A DNA stretch of 64,000 bases from Denitrificimonas caeni (GCF_905120345.1 NZ_CAJHOA010000004.1:62001-126000), one strand, 5' to 3'; shown: positions 1 to 9,347, counted from the stretch's first letter. Numbers and translations are program-made. The notes: a model not told the origin generated them from the sequence alone.

Positions 1-668
1 ACCCCATTATTGGCCTGTGCCAACAAGCCAGCTTTCTCACCAGCGCGGCTCGTGTTGAGCAGTGTCCTGAAGATGAAGGCTACGAAGTCGCCTTTGCAGG
101 TCGCTCGAATGCAGGCAAGTCCAGCGCACTCAATACTCTGACCCGCGCCAGCTTAGCGCGCACGTCAAAAACCCCGGGTCGTACACAACTGCTCAATTTC
201 TTCAGTCTTGACGAAGATCGGCGTTTAGTGGACTTACCCGGCTATGGCTATGCCAAAGTACCTATTCCGCTAAAACTGCACTGGCAGCGTCACTTAGAAG
301 CCTACCTCGGTAGTCGTAACAGTCTAATGGGCTTGGTGTTGATGATGGATATCCGTCATCCTCTTACACCTTTTGATTGCTTAATGCTGGATTGGGCGGC
401 AGGCAGCCGTATGCCCATGCATATTTTGCTCACCAAAGCTGACAAGATGACTTTTGGTGCAAGTAAAGCCGCTCTGTTAAAAACGCAAAAAGATATACAG
501 CAGAAATGGGGTGATACCGCCAGCATCCAATTGTTCTCCTCGACCAAGCGCATTGGTATTGATGAAGCACAGTATGTTTTAGCGGGATGGTTGCAGCTAC
601 TCGAGCCAACCGACTCTGACCTAACAGATGAAGATGATGACGACGAAGATGACTTTCTAGAGTCATAA
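1..668 (+). CDS. engB: Ribosome biogenesis GTPase EngB/YsxC (5' partial)
   Basis: This is a TrmE-Era-EngA-EngB family GTPase that helps assemble the 50S ribosomal subunit in the cytoplasm. The open frame runs from the window edge; the codon at position 3 is already in frame, so the start lies at or before the edge. All G motifs are visible: G1 GRSNAGKS near base 108, G2 TPGRTQ, G3 DLPGYGYA just after base 228, G4 TKAD and a terminal SS for G5. A GTG at 228 opens a shorter frame, but it lies after the P-loop and is not the real start. The protein ends in a very acidic tail (about 15 Asp/Glu in the last 20 residues). In Pseudomonas this gene lies near polA. Confidence 0.95.
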   Translation, partial: PIIGLCQQASFLTSAARVEQCPEDEGYEVAFAGRSNAGKSSALNTLTRASLARTSKTPGRTQLLNFFSLDEDRRLVDLPGYGYAKVPIPLKLHWQRHLEAYLGSRNSLMGLVLMMDIRHPLTPFDCLMLDWAAGSRMPMHILLTKADKMTFGASKAALLKTQKDIQQKWGDTASIQLFSSTKRIGIDEAQYVLAGWLQLLEPTDSDLTDEDDDDEDDFLES

Positions 669-681
669 GGCATCAGCCAGC

Positions 682-717
682 GGCGCTGCACTGTCGTGAC
701 TTTGACCCTGCAGCGCC
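682..717. other. Inverted repeat downstream of engB
   Basis: The 9-base arms GGCGCTGCA (682-690) and TGCAGCGCC (709-717) are perfectly complementary around an 18-base loop. The hairpin sits between the stop of engB and the convergent plpD gene. No T-tract follows on either strand, so it is not a classical intrinsic terminator. It may slow transcription or block read-through between the convergent genes. Confidence 0.4.
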
Positions 718-788
718 AGCCCATTTGATCATAAAACGGATTAACTCAGCCTACTGCGCCAGCGATGTTAAAAACCATCGTCACTCAA

Positions 789-3005
789 CTAAAAGCTACG
801 CCCTAAATTCAGATATAAGGCACTTTCATCGTCATCATTAATGCCATAACTTAAGTTCAGCGGCCCTAATGGGGTATCCACCGCAACAAACACACTCATC
901 GCATTGATATAATCGCTGTCTAAGTCGTTAGCCTGATTCCATACCCGGCCACGCTCCAGAGATAAACCGGCATATACCGGCAATCTCAGTGAAAAAGAAC
1001 GCACTGGCGTTAAACGGCGATAATAAATTAGGCGACCAATACTGACATTCTGCCCCGCTAAAGCATTTTCGCGATAACCCGATAACTTCTGCGCACCACC
1101 GATTTGATAGCTTGAGGTCACAACTTCCTTAGCATCCAAGGTTCGCCCATAACGCCCACCCACAATCCAAGTATTAGCGCCCCAATTTAGAGGCTTATTA
1201 AGCTCTATCAACCACTGTCGGTAACGCTCATCGGAACCCAATTCAGTAGCATGTTGTGTGGCAGAAAGGCGCAGCTCTTCGCCACTACGTGGGAAATTAA
1301 CATTATCTAAACTATCAAACGCATATTGCAGCTGGTAATAACCTTCTTTAAAACTAAAATCGGGTAAAGCAGGGTCACCAATGCGCACATCAGCATTCCC
1401 CCAACCTGACCCCACACCAAAACGCACTTCCGCATTGGTGGCAATTTGTCGACCTAAATTAAAACCATAACGTATTCGCTGCAGTCGATATTCTGCAATC
1501 GGCGCACGCGCTTCGGTAAATTTAAGATTACGCACTTCACCATGCAGCCAGGACGAGAGAAAGTAGCGTGAGCCTATGTCCAACGGCTGATAAAACTCAG
1601 TATAGAGTTCTTGGTGGTCACCCATCTGCAGACGACTAAGCCACTCCGCACCCAAACGATTGATCCCGTTCATCCGAAAACTAGCACCAATATTAAAGAC
1701 ACTATCGCCGCGCAAATCATCCGACAAATTAAGACCTAAACGTAAATAATCAGTGCCGGTGCGCTTATCAGAGGCATTGATTACTAGCGCATGACCATCC
1801 TTTTCAGGCTGCAAACGGTACTCTACTCGATCAAAATATTCCAAGCCGTACAGCGTCCCCATATCTTTTTGTAACTGCTCAATATCCAACGGCTCACCAA
1901 GCGTTTGTCGGATGTAATAGCGAATCACTTCATCACCGACTTTCGAGGTATTTTGGATACGTACCGCGCTAATCAATGGTGCATTTTTAATTTTTTTAGC
2001 ATTACTGGGTATCTTTGGCTGCTCTTGCAGAGGCTGAGTTAATCCAGCAAAACGCCATTGCAACGCATCAGTCGCGCGGTAACCGGCATCCATCATATCT
2101 TGCGCACGGGAAAAATCAGTCACAGCAAAACCGCTCAATGTTGGCTGCACTAAAATGTCGTGCGCCTGTAATGTCGCCAATTGCGCCTCAGAGTTACGCC
2201 TCGTGAGTAAGGCCACCGACTGATTTAGGATATTGAATACCGTTTGCAACGATTCTGTGGAGGCCAAGGGCGAACCAATATCCACAACGATGACCCGATC
2301 AACGCCCATCTGTCGAGCAATATCCACTGGGATATTATTAGCGATACCGCCATCCACCAATAGACGACCATCCACTTCAACCGGGGTTAATACCGCCGGA
2401 ATAGACATGCTTGCGCGCACAGCTAAAGCCAGATGCCCTTGCGAAAACACCACCGCTTCACCACTAGCGATATCTGCGGCAACCGCTCGAAACGGTATAG
2501 GTAACTGATCAAAATCCTCTATCGCACCGGCACGGGCAAAGAGTTTTTCTAATAACAACGCGAGGTTTTGCCCTTGTAGCACGCCTAACGGCAAACCTAA
2601 GCTGCCATCATCACGAAAGCTGAGTTTTTGTTTGACTAAAAAATCACGATCATCTTGCTTACGTCGAAAGGGAATATCCTCACGCGGTGGCGCATCCGAC
2701 AATGCTTGCTGCCAATCCAAGTCAGTCGCCAGCTTTTCTAATTCAGCAACCCGATAACCCGCGGCATACAAGCCACCAACCACCGCCCCCATACTGGTAC
2801 CGGCAATCGCATCAATAGTCACGCCTTGCTCTTCTAAAGACTTAAGCACGCCAATATGCGCCAAACCACGCGCAGCACCACCAGACAACACCAGTCCAAC
2901 GCGCTCGCGCTCAGCGTCAACGACAGGCTCAGCAAGGGTTGCAGTGGCTATAGAAAAGATAAGAATACTGGCAAACCAGCTTAAAAATCGATGCATATAC
3001 TTCAT
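789..3005 (-). CDS. plpD: PlpD-type patatin phospholipase, type Vd autotransporter
   Basis: Predicted outer-membrane patatin-like phospholipase A of the type Vd secretion family, 738 residues. A signal peptide occupies roughly residues 1-25 (hydrophobic stretch ending at ATLA). The patatin domain follows: oxyanion loop SGGAARG, nucleophile motif GTSMG, and the catalytic Asp in VDGGIANN, which together form the Ser-Asp dyad. A POTRA-like region lies around residues 345-415. A D15/Omp85-like 16-strand barrel fills the C-terminus and ends in a terminal Phe (GRSF), as expected for BAM recognition. The length matches P. aeruginosa PlpD. The gene stands alone. An ATG three codons downstream is an alternative start and does not affect the signal peptide. 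Confidence 0.9.
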   Translation of the reverse strand: MKYMHRFLSWFASILIFSIATATLAEPVVDAERERVGLVLSGGAARGLAHIGVLKSLEEQGVTIDAIAGTSMGAVVGGLYAAGYRVAELEKLATDLDWQQALSDAPPREDIPFRRKQDDRDFLVKQKLSFRDDGSLGLPLGVLQGQNLALLLEKLFARAGAIEDFDQLPIPFRAVAADIASGEAVVFSQGHLALAVRASMSIPAVLTPVEVDGRLLVDGGIANNIPVDIARQMGVDRVIVVDIGSPLASTESLQTVFNILNQSVALLTRRNSEAQLATLQAHDILVQPTLSGFAVTDFSRAQDMMDAGYRATDALQWRFAGLTQPLQEQPKIPSNAKKIKNAPLISAVRIQNTSKVGDEVIRYYIRQTLGEPLDIEQLQKDMGTLYGLEYFDRVEYRLQPEKDGHALVINASDKRTGTDYLRLGLNLSDDLRGDSVFNIGASFRMNGINRLGAEWLSRLQMGDHQELYTEFYQPLDIGSRYFLSSWLHGEVRNLKFTEARAPIAEYRLQRIRYGFNLGRQIATNAEVRFGVGSGWGNADVRIGDPALPDFSFKEGYYQLQYAFDSLDNVNFPRSGEELRLSATQHATELGSDERYRQWLIELNKPLNWGANTWIVGGRYGRTLDAKEVVTSSYQIGGAQKLSGYRENALAGQNVSIGRLIYYRRLTPVRSFSLRLPVYAGLSLERGRVWNQANDLDSDYINAMSVFVAVDTPLGPLNLSYGINDDDESALYLNLGRSF

Positions 3006-3118
3006 CTCACAACAGCGCGGTCATGTTTAATAAAATAAGTCTAGCAGTTACGCAGCACTATGCATGAGCACAACACATTAGTTAAACATCAGCTCTGCTC
3101 GTTATAAACCTAGTATCA

Positions 3119-3892
3119 CTAGGTCATACTTTGCACAGCTCGACAGGCTGGATAAGCCGAACAGCCCCAAAATGAGCGGCCTATATTGCTTCCGCGTTGA
3201 GCGGTGCGTAGAACCATGCTGCGGTCACATTTCGGACACTTTTTCTGAGCGCTCGGATGCAAGCGTTTCTTCAGCTGTTTAATATGCCGACGGTTTGTTG
3301 CCCGCGTCGGCTCAAGACGCGCGGACTGAATGGTAGCCAAAACCCTCTGCACTTCAGCCTCCGAAAGCACCTCCTCGCGAAATGACTTGATATAGGTTAT
3401 GTAACCCCACCCACGTGTAACGTTAGCAGGCATCGCCGATTTAAACGTGCTGCGACCGACAAAAGCCACAACCGAATAAATAACCCGTGACGGCACGTCA
3501 AGCGTCGCTCTCAAGACCATAATATGTTTGTAATTTTGGCGCAGAGGGTTTTGAAATTTAAACGATGTATTAAAGAGTTGCTGAGTCCATTGTGCTTGAT
3601 TTTGCGCGCCAAAAACCCACCCTTTTATATTTTTCGTTTCCACAACAAAGATACCAAAGCGAGATACAAAAATATGATCTATCTGCGTCGAACCCTCCTG
3701 TGTCGGCAAGGTTATATTGTGAATAGGGTGATATGTGCCGGCAGGAAGTCGAATTTTAGCAGCAAACTTGACCATAGTTTCACCAAGCACACCTTTAAAC
3801 CAACGTGTTTTGAGGAAACCTATAATCAGTACAATAGGGATCAGCCCGTACAATGCCTGCAGAACAGCATATGCGGCTGGAGAATAGCTCAT
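3119..3892 (-). CDS. NERD-domain protein with topoisomerase-type zinc finger
   Basis: 257 residues. An N-terminal hydrophobic segment (about residues 7-25) probably anchors it in the membrane. It is followed by a nuclease-related NERD domain (about 38-155), with the typical IDHIFVSRFGIFVVETKN region containing the D and E-x-K residues of the PD-(D/E)xK fold. The C-terminus has a four-Cys zinc ribbon of the topoisomerase I type (CPKCDRSM, then GCSAYPACR). NERD proteins are thought to act on nucleic acid, but their cellular role is not settled. The gene is monocistronic. A short palindrome CCTAGTATCACTAGG (3109-3123) covers its stop codon. Confidence 0.8.
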   Translation of the reverse strand: MSYSPAAYAVLQALYGLIPIVLIIGFLKTRWFKGVLGETMVKFAAKIRLPAGTYHPIHNITLPTQEGSTQIDHIFVSRFGIFVVETKNIKGWVFGAQNQAQWTQQLFNTSFKFQNPLRQNYKHIMVLRATLDVPSRVIYSVVAFVGRSTFKSAMPANVTRGWGYITYIKSFREEVLSEAEVQRVLATIQSARLEPTRATNRRHIKQLKKRLHPSAQKKCPKCDRSMVLRTAQRGSNIGRSFWGCSAYPACRAVQSMT

Positions 3893-3941
3893 TAATTTTT
3901 ACAACCTAACACTGCATATGAAATATATGCGCCAGAAATAA

Positions 3942-3982
3942 AAAATGTACGGCAACCCTTCGAGGAGTTCACCGTACATTTT
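3942..3982 (-). terminator. Hairpin, likely terminator of the small membrane protein gene
   Basis: Perfect 11-base arms AAAATGTACGG (3942-3952) and CCGTACATTTT (3972-3982) flank a 19-base interior that can pair partly. A/T runs lie at both outer ends, so it could act in either direction. It lies downstream of the minus-strand gene at 4160-4309 and upstream of the NERD gene, so termination of the former is the simplest reading. Confidence 0.5.
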
Positions 3983-4159
3983 AGGTAGCAGGCAATATTA
4001 CTTGTTGCGGCGCAAACGTCCAAACAATTACGGCAACGAGACCGTCAACCAGAACTAAAGGACTCCATAATGCTCTCGCCCCATAAAACCAGAACTACAC
4101 CAAGGACAAGTAGTACCACAGATATACTTTTGTTTATCTACGCTCCTAATGTCTGGAGG

Positions 4160-4309
4160 TCAAAGCGGCTTTCGGCCACTAATCACACGCAGCAAGACGA
4201 TAATGACTGCGACGACCAAGAGAATGTGAATAAATCCACCGATGGTATAGGACGAAACCAATCCCAAAAACCATAAAATGATAAGTACCAATGCAATTGT
4301 ATATAACAT
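4160..4309 (-). CDS. Lmo0937/DUF5670-family small membrane protein
   Basis: 49 residues with two hydrophobic segments separated by a short loop (SSYTIGGFIH) and a basic end (RVISGRKPL). This pattern is typical of the lmo0937 family, found in many bacteria and often stress-induced; its molecular function is unknown. I chose the ATG at 4307-4309 because an AAGGAAGG ribosome-binding site precedes it and the family begins MLYTIA. A longer frame starting at 4342 would add 11 residues foreign to the family and would absorb the ribosome-binding site. Confidence 0.75.
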   Translation of the reverse strand: MLYTIALVLIILWFLGLVSSYTIGGFIHILLVVAVIIVLLRVISGRKPL

Positions 4310-4660
4310 AGTTTGTATCCTTCCTTTGTTCGTTGTTACCACCGAACGCCAGACTCAGCGGTACAACAGCGGCAATAAATTGTTGTTAGTTTTCAAACTG
4401 TCCCTTTTGTTTAGCAAACCTTTTTCTATTTCGTTTCTTTTAGTTTTAGCGTTAGGTTCTCACGAAAATAAAAATCCGCTTTAACTCGTTTAAACCCACT
4501 TACTAGTGAGACCATGATCTTTTTATATTGTTCAAAAACTATTTACTATAACTTACGTACTAGTATCAACACACTCATAACCACCTTTCACTCCTCTAAT
4601 GTCAAGTGTTATTTCTTATGACGACTCAACATGAGAGGAGTAAAAAACAAAACGTAGACA
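4310..4660. other. AT-rich intergenic region without a supported gene
   Basis: This stretch lies upstream of the small membrane protein gene. It contains the ribosome-binding site of that gene and presumably its promoter, but I could not assign a convincing -35/-10 pair. A 68-codon plus-strand frame inside it (4278-4484) has no ribosome-binding site and no recognisable protein features. Confidence 0.4.
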
Positions 4661-4786
4661 ATGCACATCAAAAAGCTCAAGCGTAAAACGCGCTTCACAG
4701 ATGGCAGTATCGGTGTTTCTCAGGAAGGGGCGACGAAGGAGGTGAGAAAAATATTACGCAAAGATGTACAGCGTAAGAAGCTGTGA
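4661..4786 (+). CDS. Possible 41-residue basic small protein
   Basis: An ATG-to-TGA frame encodes a 41-residue, very Lys/Arg-rich peptide beginning MHIKKLKRKTRFTDGSIG and ending QRKKL. Codon choice looks ordinary and the composition is that of a nucleic-acid-binding or ribosome-associated peptide. The only purine-rich site (AGAGGAG, 4633-4639) is about 20 bases upstream, too far for a normal start, and the frame is closed just upstream by TAG. I do not recognise a family. It could be a real small gene or a chance frame. Confidence 0.3.
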   Translation: MHIKKLKRKTRFTDGSIGVSQEGATKEVRKILRKDVQRKKL

Positions 4787-4857
4787 GCTTAGCATTTTGA
4801 CAGCAAACATGTCATGTGCACGACGTGCTGAGCGATGCCAAAACTCAAATAGCAGAT

Positions 4858-4893
4858 ACAAAAAAGCCCCGCATTTCTGCGAGGCTTTGTTTG
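4858..4893 (-). terminator. Intrinsic terminator after tRNA-Thr
   Basis: On the minus strand the sequence reads AAGCCTCGCA, GAAA loop, TGCGGGGCTT, then a run of T. It starts a few bases after the CCA end of the tRNA gene, so it ends the tRNA transcript. Confidence 0.8.
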
Positions 4894-4895
4894 TT

Positions 4896-4971
<76 letters not shown>

Positions 4972-5109
4972 AATGGCGGCTATTATATAGATTCAAAGCA
5001 CCTTGTAAAGCCTTTCTGTAAATATTTTTAATTCTAGCAAATTCAAGCAGTTACTGAGGTTAAGTGAAATACGCTGTAACTCAGTAATGGCAGCATGTTG
5101 CGTAGTTTT

Positions 5110-6348
5110 TTAGGCGCGATGCGCAAGCAATAAAAGATTACGAGGCGTCAGCTCAGCCGCGCAAAACTCGCCCAGTTTAACAATAAAGCCCTGCTCTTGT
5201 AAGAACAGCGCTTGATCAAGCACAAGCCACAACTCCAGCGGCCGCCGAAATAGTCCGCGCACCAACTCTAAGTTACGCACCTGAGCTAAACGCTGCCAAC
5301 CTTGCGCCTCCAGTATCGACCAGTTCTGCCCAGGTAGCGCAGGCAAGTTTTTTAACTTTGCAAGATCACCGCACCACTGAGCAAAAGATTTATTAAACCA
5401 CGTTGAAGGTAATGAAGGGGTCGACAGGTATTCATCAACACCCCGTAACTCACGCTGTAAGAGATCAAAAGCTAAACGCCAAGCCATGGACTGATCACGC
5501 AAACGGCGCTCACGGATTGTCGCAGTAACGGTTGCCGTCAGCGGTAAGCCTAGATCGTCACGATCAAGTTGCAGTGCTGATGCTTGTCCTTGCTTGGAAA
5601 GCGCTTGATAGAAGTCCGCCTGAGTTCGGTTATAACAACAAGGCACCAAAGCTAAAGCAACAGTCTGTTGTGCACTGACCTGGCGAACTAAGTGAGTGTG
5701 CAAATCACCACAAGCATGCAAGGCCACTACCGTGCCACTGCGCTGCAACGGCACGGTACTCTCAATACTTATCACATCACACAAAGTATGTTGCGCATGC
5801 GTCAGATACTTTTGACTAATAGCTCGACCACTGCTGACCAGATCAGGGTTAAATTCTAAACATTCAAGCTTGGCATCTGGCCAAGCCAAGTAACGGCCAA
5901 GATGACCTTTACCTGCGCACCAATCCAACCAACCCTGAGTCTGCGTAAAAGATTGCTCAGTATCGCCATGCACAGCACGAGCAAACGCTTCGATCTGTTG
6001 CCATTTACGCTCAGTCACACCATTTTGCATACGCAGCGGGCGCGCACCCAGTACAGCCTGACTAAAAGTATCAACACTGCAGAGCTGCTGCGCTCGCTGC
6101 GCCCAACCGCCAAAAGGATGCGGTGCGGGTATAGAGTAGGGGTCAGCATGACTGTCTTCAGCATGAGCGAGACTGCGCGCCTGCAACCAGCTGGACAACT
6201 CTGGAAAATCTGCCTCCCAGCTTAACTGCTGCTGAATGAAAGGTTTTTCACGCCAAATACTGTGCTGCTCCAGCAAGAAAGTATTGAGCGCTACAAACCG
6301 CTCGTCCAGAGTGTCACCGCTTAAAAGCGAGGTATGGGTGGTTAGCAC
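5110..6348 (-). CDS. SAM-dependent methyltransferase-like protein
   Basis: 412 residues. The central part has a class I methyltransferase signature: motif I WCAGKGHLGRYLAW, an acidic residue after the next strand (LECLEFNP), and a later VVALHACGDLHTHL segment. CCYNRTQ follows. This arrangement resembles the Methyltransf_32 group of uncharacterised methyltransferases. The substrate is unknown. The GTG start directly abuts the stop of the permease gene upstream, so it is the last gene of the amino-acid ABC transporter operon. That placement looks like transcriptional convenience rather than a transport role. Confidence 0.7.
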   Translation of the reverse strand: MLTTHTSLLSGDTLDERFVALNTFLLEQHSIWREKPFIQQQLSWEADFPELSSWLQARSLAHAEDSHADPYSIPAPHPFGGWAQRAQQLCSVDTFSQAVLGARPLRMQNGVTERKWQQIEAFARAVHGDTEQSFTQTQGWLDWCAGKGHLGRYLAWPDAKLECLEFNPDLVSSGRAISQKYLTHAQHTLCDVISIESTVPLQRSGTVVALHACGDLHTHLVRQVSAQQTVALALVPCCYNRTQADFYQALSKQGQASALQLDRDDLGLPLTATVTATIRERRLRDQSMAWRLAFDLLQRELRGVDEYLSTPSLPSTWFNKSFAQWCGDLAKLKNLPALPGQNWSILEAQGWQRLAQVRNLELVRGLFRRPLELWLVLDQALFLQEQGFIVKLGEFCAAELTPRNLLLLAHRA

Positions 6349-7038
6349 TTACCTGCCCTGCAACGCATCCACGCGCAGTTTGCGTTCAAGCCAACGAAAG
6401 ACCTGAACCAAGATAAACGTCATCACCAAGTAGAACAGCCCCGCAGCAAAGAAGATCTCTACCGGCAAATAGGTGCGAGCAATAATAGTACGCGCCATCC
6501 CGGTCAGCTCCAGCAAAGTAATAGTGCTGGCCAGCGAACTGGCTTTCAGCATTAAAATCACTTCATTACTGTAGGCCGGCAAACCAATACGTGCTGCGCG
6601 TGGCAAAATAATATGCCACATGGTTTGCGCACGACTCATGCCTAAGGAACGCGCAGCCTCGACTTCACCCGGAGGCACCGCTTGAATCGCCCCGCGAATA
6701 ATCTCGGCAATATAAGCAGCCGTATGCATGGTCATGGCAATCAGCGCACACCAGTAGGGATCGCGCAAATAGGGCCACAATGGTCCTTGGCGTATCGCAT
6801 CAAACTGTGCCAAACCGTAATAGACCAAAAACAACTGCAGTAATAATGGCGTGCCGCGGAAAAAGAAAATATAACTAAACGGTAGTGCACGCACATACCA
6901 ATGCCGTGAGGCACGCGCCATACCCATTGGGATAGCGATCAGCAAACCAACTAAAACAGCAATGGCAACCAGCTCTAAGGTTAAGTAGGCGCCTTCCAGT
7001 AATTTTGGCAGCCATTTAACAATCACATCCCACTTCAT
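6349..7038 (-). CDS. Polar amino-acid ABC transporter permease (HisM-like)
   Basis: 229 residues, inner-membrane permease of the polar amino-acid uptake family, with about five membrane segments. The EAA-type motif facing the ATPase is visible as EVEAARSLGMSRAQTMWHII. Its start overlaps the end of the upstream permease gene by four bases (ATGA), implying translational coupling. The two permeases form the HisQ/HisM-type heterodimer. The likely substrates are basic amino acids such as His, Lys, Arg or ornithine, judged from the companion binding protein; this is inferred. Confidence 0.9.
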   Translation of the reverse strand: MKWDVIVKWLPKLLEGAYLTLELVAIAVLVGLLIAIPMGMARASRHWYVRALPFSYIFFFRGTPLLLQLFLVYYGLAQFDAIRQGPLWPYLRDPYWCALIAMTMHTAAYIAEIIRGAIQAVPPGEVEAARSLGMSRAQTMWHIILPRAARIGLPAYSNEVILMLKASSLASTITLLELTGMARTIIARTYLPVEIFFAAGLFYLVMTFILVQVFRWLERKLRVDALQGR

Positions 7039-7730
7039 GCTGCACTCCTGCTAAAGCCGCGGTTGGCGCGTTTCTCAAAGGCGTGCAAGGCCAACATACT
7101 TAAAACGGTTAAGGTCAGATAAATGCAGGCTGCGACCATAAAGAAGGTGAACGGTTGTTTCGATGAAGTCACCGCAACTTGTGCAGTACGCATCACTTCC
7201 TCTAGTCCGACGACCGATACCAACGCCGTATCTTTCATCAGAATCATAAAGAGATTACCTAATCCCGGAATAGCAATGCGCCACATTTGCGGCAAGACCA
7301 ATCGAAATAAAATCCGCGGCCGCGATAAACCCAGCGCTAAACCCGCTTCACGATGACCACGCGGGATAGCCAGCAAGGCGCCACGAAACACTTCTGTGGC
7401 GTAAGCGCCAAAGCATAAGCCCAACGCCAAGACACCAGCGGAGAAAGCACTGAGCTCCAATTCGGGGTAACCAATGCTTTCACCCAGCGCACGCACAAAA
7501 CCGACTGAGCCATAATAAATCAACAACACCCAGAGCAATTCAGGAACACCGCGCACCATAGTTGAATAGGCATCGCCCAACAAGCGCAGTACACGATAGG
7601 GAGACGTTTTTGCTAATGCCCCGCCCAGCCCTAGACACAGACCTAATGCTAATGAGCACAGAGCGAGTTTAATTGTCATCCAAGCACCAGCAAGCAGTGC
7701 TGGGCCAAAACCATAGAGTTCGAAATTCAT
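7035..7730 (-). CDS. Polar amino-acid ABC transporter permease (HisQ-like)
   Basis: 231 residues, the second permease subunit. The N-terminus (MNFELYGFGPALLAGAWMTI) and the coupling motif HREAGLALGLSRPRILFRLV match HisQ/ArtQ-type proteins. It is encoded between the binding-protein gene and the HisM-like gene, and is separated from the binding-protein gene by an intrinsic terminator. Its expression is therefore probably lower than that of the binding protein. Confidence 0.9.
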   Translation of the reverse strand: MNFELYGFGPALLAGAWMTIKLALCSLALGLCLGLGGALAKTSPYRVLRLLGDAYSTMVRGVPELLWVLLIYYGSVGFVRALGESIGYPELELSAFSAGVLALGLCFGAYATEVFRGALLAIPRGHREAGLALGLSRPRILFRLVLPQMWRIAIPGLGNLFMILMKDTALVSVVGLEEVMRTAQVAVTSSKQPFTFFMVAACIYLTLTVLSMLALHAFEKRANRGFSRSAA

Positions 7731-7754
7731 CAGAAATACTTGTGTAGGTCGTAA

Positions 7755-7788
7755 AGTAAAACCGCCACAACAAGGTGGCGGCTTTTTA
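7755..7788 (-). terminator. Intra-operon terminator between binding protein and permeases
   Basis: On the minus strand, GCCGCCAC (7775-7782) pairs with GTGGCGGT (7761-7768) across a 6-base loop and is followed by TTTTAC. A T-rich run also lies on the opposite side. The hairpin falls between the binding-protein stop and the first permease start, a common way to make the periplasmic protein in excess. Confidence 0.75.
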
Positions 7789-7804
7789 CAGCACGGTCTT
7801 AAAA

Positions 7805-8560
7805 TTAATACACGTTAAATGGGAAGTACTTGTCATTGATGGTTTTGTAAGTACCGTCTGCAACAATTTCTTTTAACGCTGTATTTAAACGCTCACGTAA
7901 CTCATCGTTGCCTTTACGCAGTGCGATACCGATTTTATCGTTATCAAACACTGGCTCACCTTTAAACTCATAGCTGGCACCGGCATCGCTTTTCAGCCAT
8001 TCCCAGTTAACAAACTTGTCTGCTAGCACCCCATCTAAACGACCTGAAGCTAAATCAAGATAAGCATTTTCATTGGTATCGTACAGCTTGATATCAATTG
8101 CTTTGCCTAGATTATCTTCCAGCCAGTTACCGGCGATGGTTGCACGTTGTGCACCAATCACTTTACCTTTGAGGCTATCTTTGTCGACCTTAAAATCACT
8201 GCTCTTTGGCGCAATAAACTGCAAGCCGTTGGTGTAGTACGGATCGGTGAAATCTACTGCTTGCAAACGCTCTTCGGTAATTGACATCGACGCGGCTAAG
8301 AAATCAAATTTCTTAGCATTCAGCGCAGGAATAATGCCATCCCAATCGGAGATTACAACGCTACACTCAACTTTCATTTTTTCGCAGAGTGCTTTAGCAA
8401 TATCCAAGTCAAAACCGACCACTTCACCACTGGAATCGATCAGGTTAAACGGAGGATAAGCACCCTCAGTACCAATTTTAAGTTTCTCCACAGCAAAACT
8501 TGCCGTAGCAAAGGACAAACTGGCCGCCGCCACTAAGAGTATTTTTTTATATTTCTTCAT
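7805..8560 (-). CDS. Periplasmic amino-acid-binding protein (HisJ/ArgT-like)
   Basis: 251 residues from the chosen start. A signal peptide (MKKYKKILLVAAASLSFATASFA) is followed by the SBP family 3 signature: IGTEGAYPPFN, then GEVVGFDLDIAKALCEKM, and DFTDPYY. It binds a polar, probably basic, amino acid in the periplasm and delivers it to the HisQM-like permease. I chose the ATG at 8558-8560 because it begins a classical signal peptide and is preceded by GAGGC. The 32-residue longer frame would bury the signal sequence and run into the ATPase gene. A 10-base gap separates it from the ATPase gene upstream. Confidence 0.92.
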   Translation of the reverse strand: MKKYKKILLVAAASLSFATASFAVEKLKIGTEGAYPPFNLIDSSGEVVGFDLDIAKALCEKMKVECSVVISDWDGIIPALNAKKFDFLAASMSITEERLQAVDFTDPYYTNGLQFIAPKSSDFKVDKDSLKGKVIGAQRATIAGNWLEDNLGKAIDIKLYDTNENAYLDLASGRLDGVLADKFVNWEWLKSDAGASYEFKGEPVFDNDKIGIALRKGNDELRERLNTALKEIVADGTYKTINDKYFPFNVY

Positions 8561-8570
8561 AGTTATTGCC

Positions 8571-9347
8571 TCAATGGTTATGACTGGACATAAATTGTTT
8601 ACACCGCTCAGATTGCGGATTATTAAACACCTGCTCAGGTGTTCCCTGCTCTTCAACTAAACCTTGATGCAAAAATACAATTTCACTGGACACTTGTCGC
8701 GCAAAGCTCATTTCATGGGTCACCAACAACATGGTACGACCTTCATCAGCCAGCGCTCGAATCACACCGAGTACTTCTTGTACCATTTCAGGATCTAATG
8801 CAGAAGTAGGCTCATCAAACAAAATCACTTTAGGCTGCATCGCTAGCGTACGCGCAATCGCTGCACGTTGCTGCTGTCCACCCGATAACTGATTAGGGTA
8901 AACATGGCGCTTGTCAGCAATGCCAACTTTCGCTAGCAAAACCTCAGCAGTGGCAATGGCCTCATCTTTACTTAAGCCCAACACACGACGCGGCGCTTCA
9001 ATAATATTATCGAGCACACTCATGTGCGGCCATAAGTTAAAGTTTTGGAAAACAAAACCGACTTGCGTGCGTAAGCGATTGATCTGCTGATTATTCGCAG
9101 CAACCAGCTGACCTTCACGATCAGTTTTCAACTGTAACTCTTCACCAGAAAAGAAAATTTGCCCACGATGTGGGTTTTCTAGCAGATTAATACAGCGCAA
9201 AAATGTTGATTTACCTGAGCCAGAAGAACCCAGAATCGAGATCACATCGCCATCATTAGCTGTTAAAGAAATCCCTTTTAAAACTTCTAAGTCGCCGTAG
9301 CGCTTGTGTAAATCACGTATTTCTAAGGCAGGGATGGCCTCAGCCAT
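8571..9347 (-). CDS. Amino-acid ABC transporter ATP-binding protein (HisP-like)
   Basis: 258 residues from the ATG at 9345-9347, preceded by AGAGGA. All ABC motifs are present: Walker A GSSGSGKST, Q-loop VFQNFNLWPH, signature LSGGQQQR, Walker B VILFDEPTSAL, and the switch His in LVTHEM. It energises the HisQM-like permease from the cytoplasm. It is the first gene of a five-gene operon (ATPase, binding protein, two permeases, methyltransferase), the same order of transporter genes seen in a Pseudomonas amino-acid transport operon. A start 11 codons upstream is possible but lacks a better ribosome-binding site. Confidence 0.92.
   Translation of the reverse strand: MAEAIPALEIRDLHKRYGDLEVLKGISLTANDGDVISILGSSGSGKSTFLRCINLLENPHRGQIFFSGEELQLKTDREGQLVAANNQQINRLRTQVGFVFQNFNLWPHMSVLDNIIEAPRRVLGLSKDEAIATAEVLLAKVGIADKRHVYPNQLSGGQQQRAAIARTLAMQPKVILFDEPTSALDPEMVQEVLGVIRALADEGRTMLLVTHEMSFARQVSSEIVFLHQGLVEEQGTPEQVFNNPQSERCKQFMSSHNH

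Noticed and set aside
356-724. 122-codon antisense frame across engB
   Set aside because: Its serine run is the complement of the acidic tail of EngB; the sense protein has all GTPase motifs.
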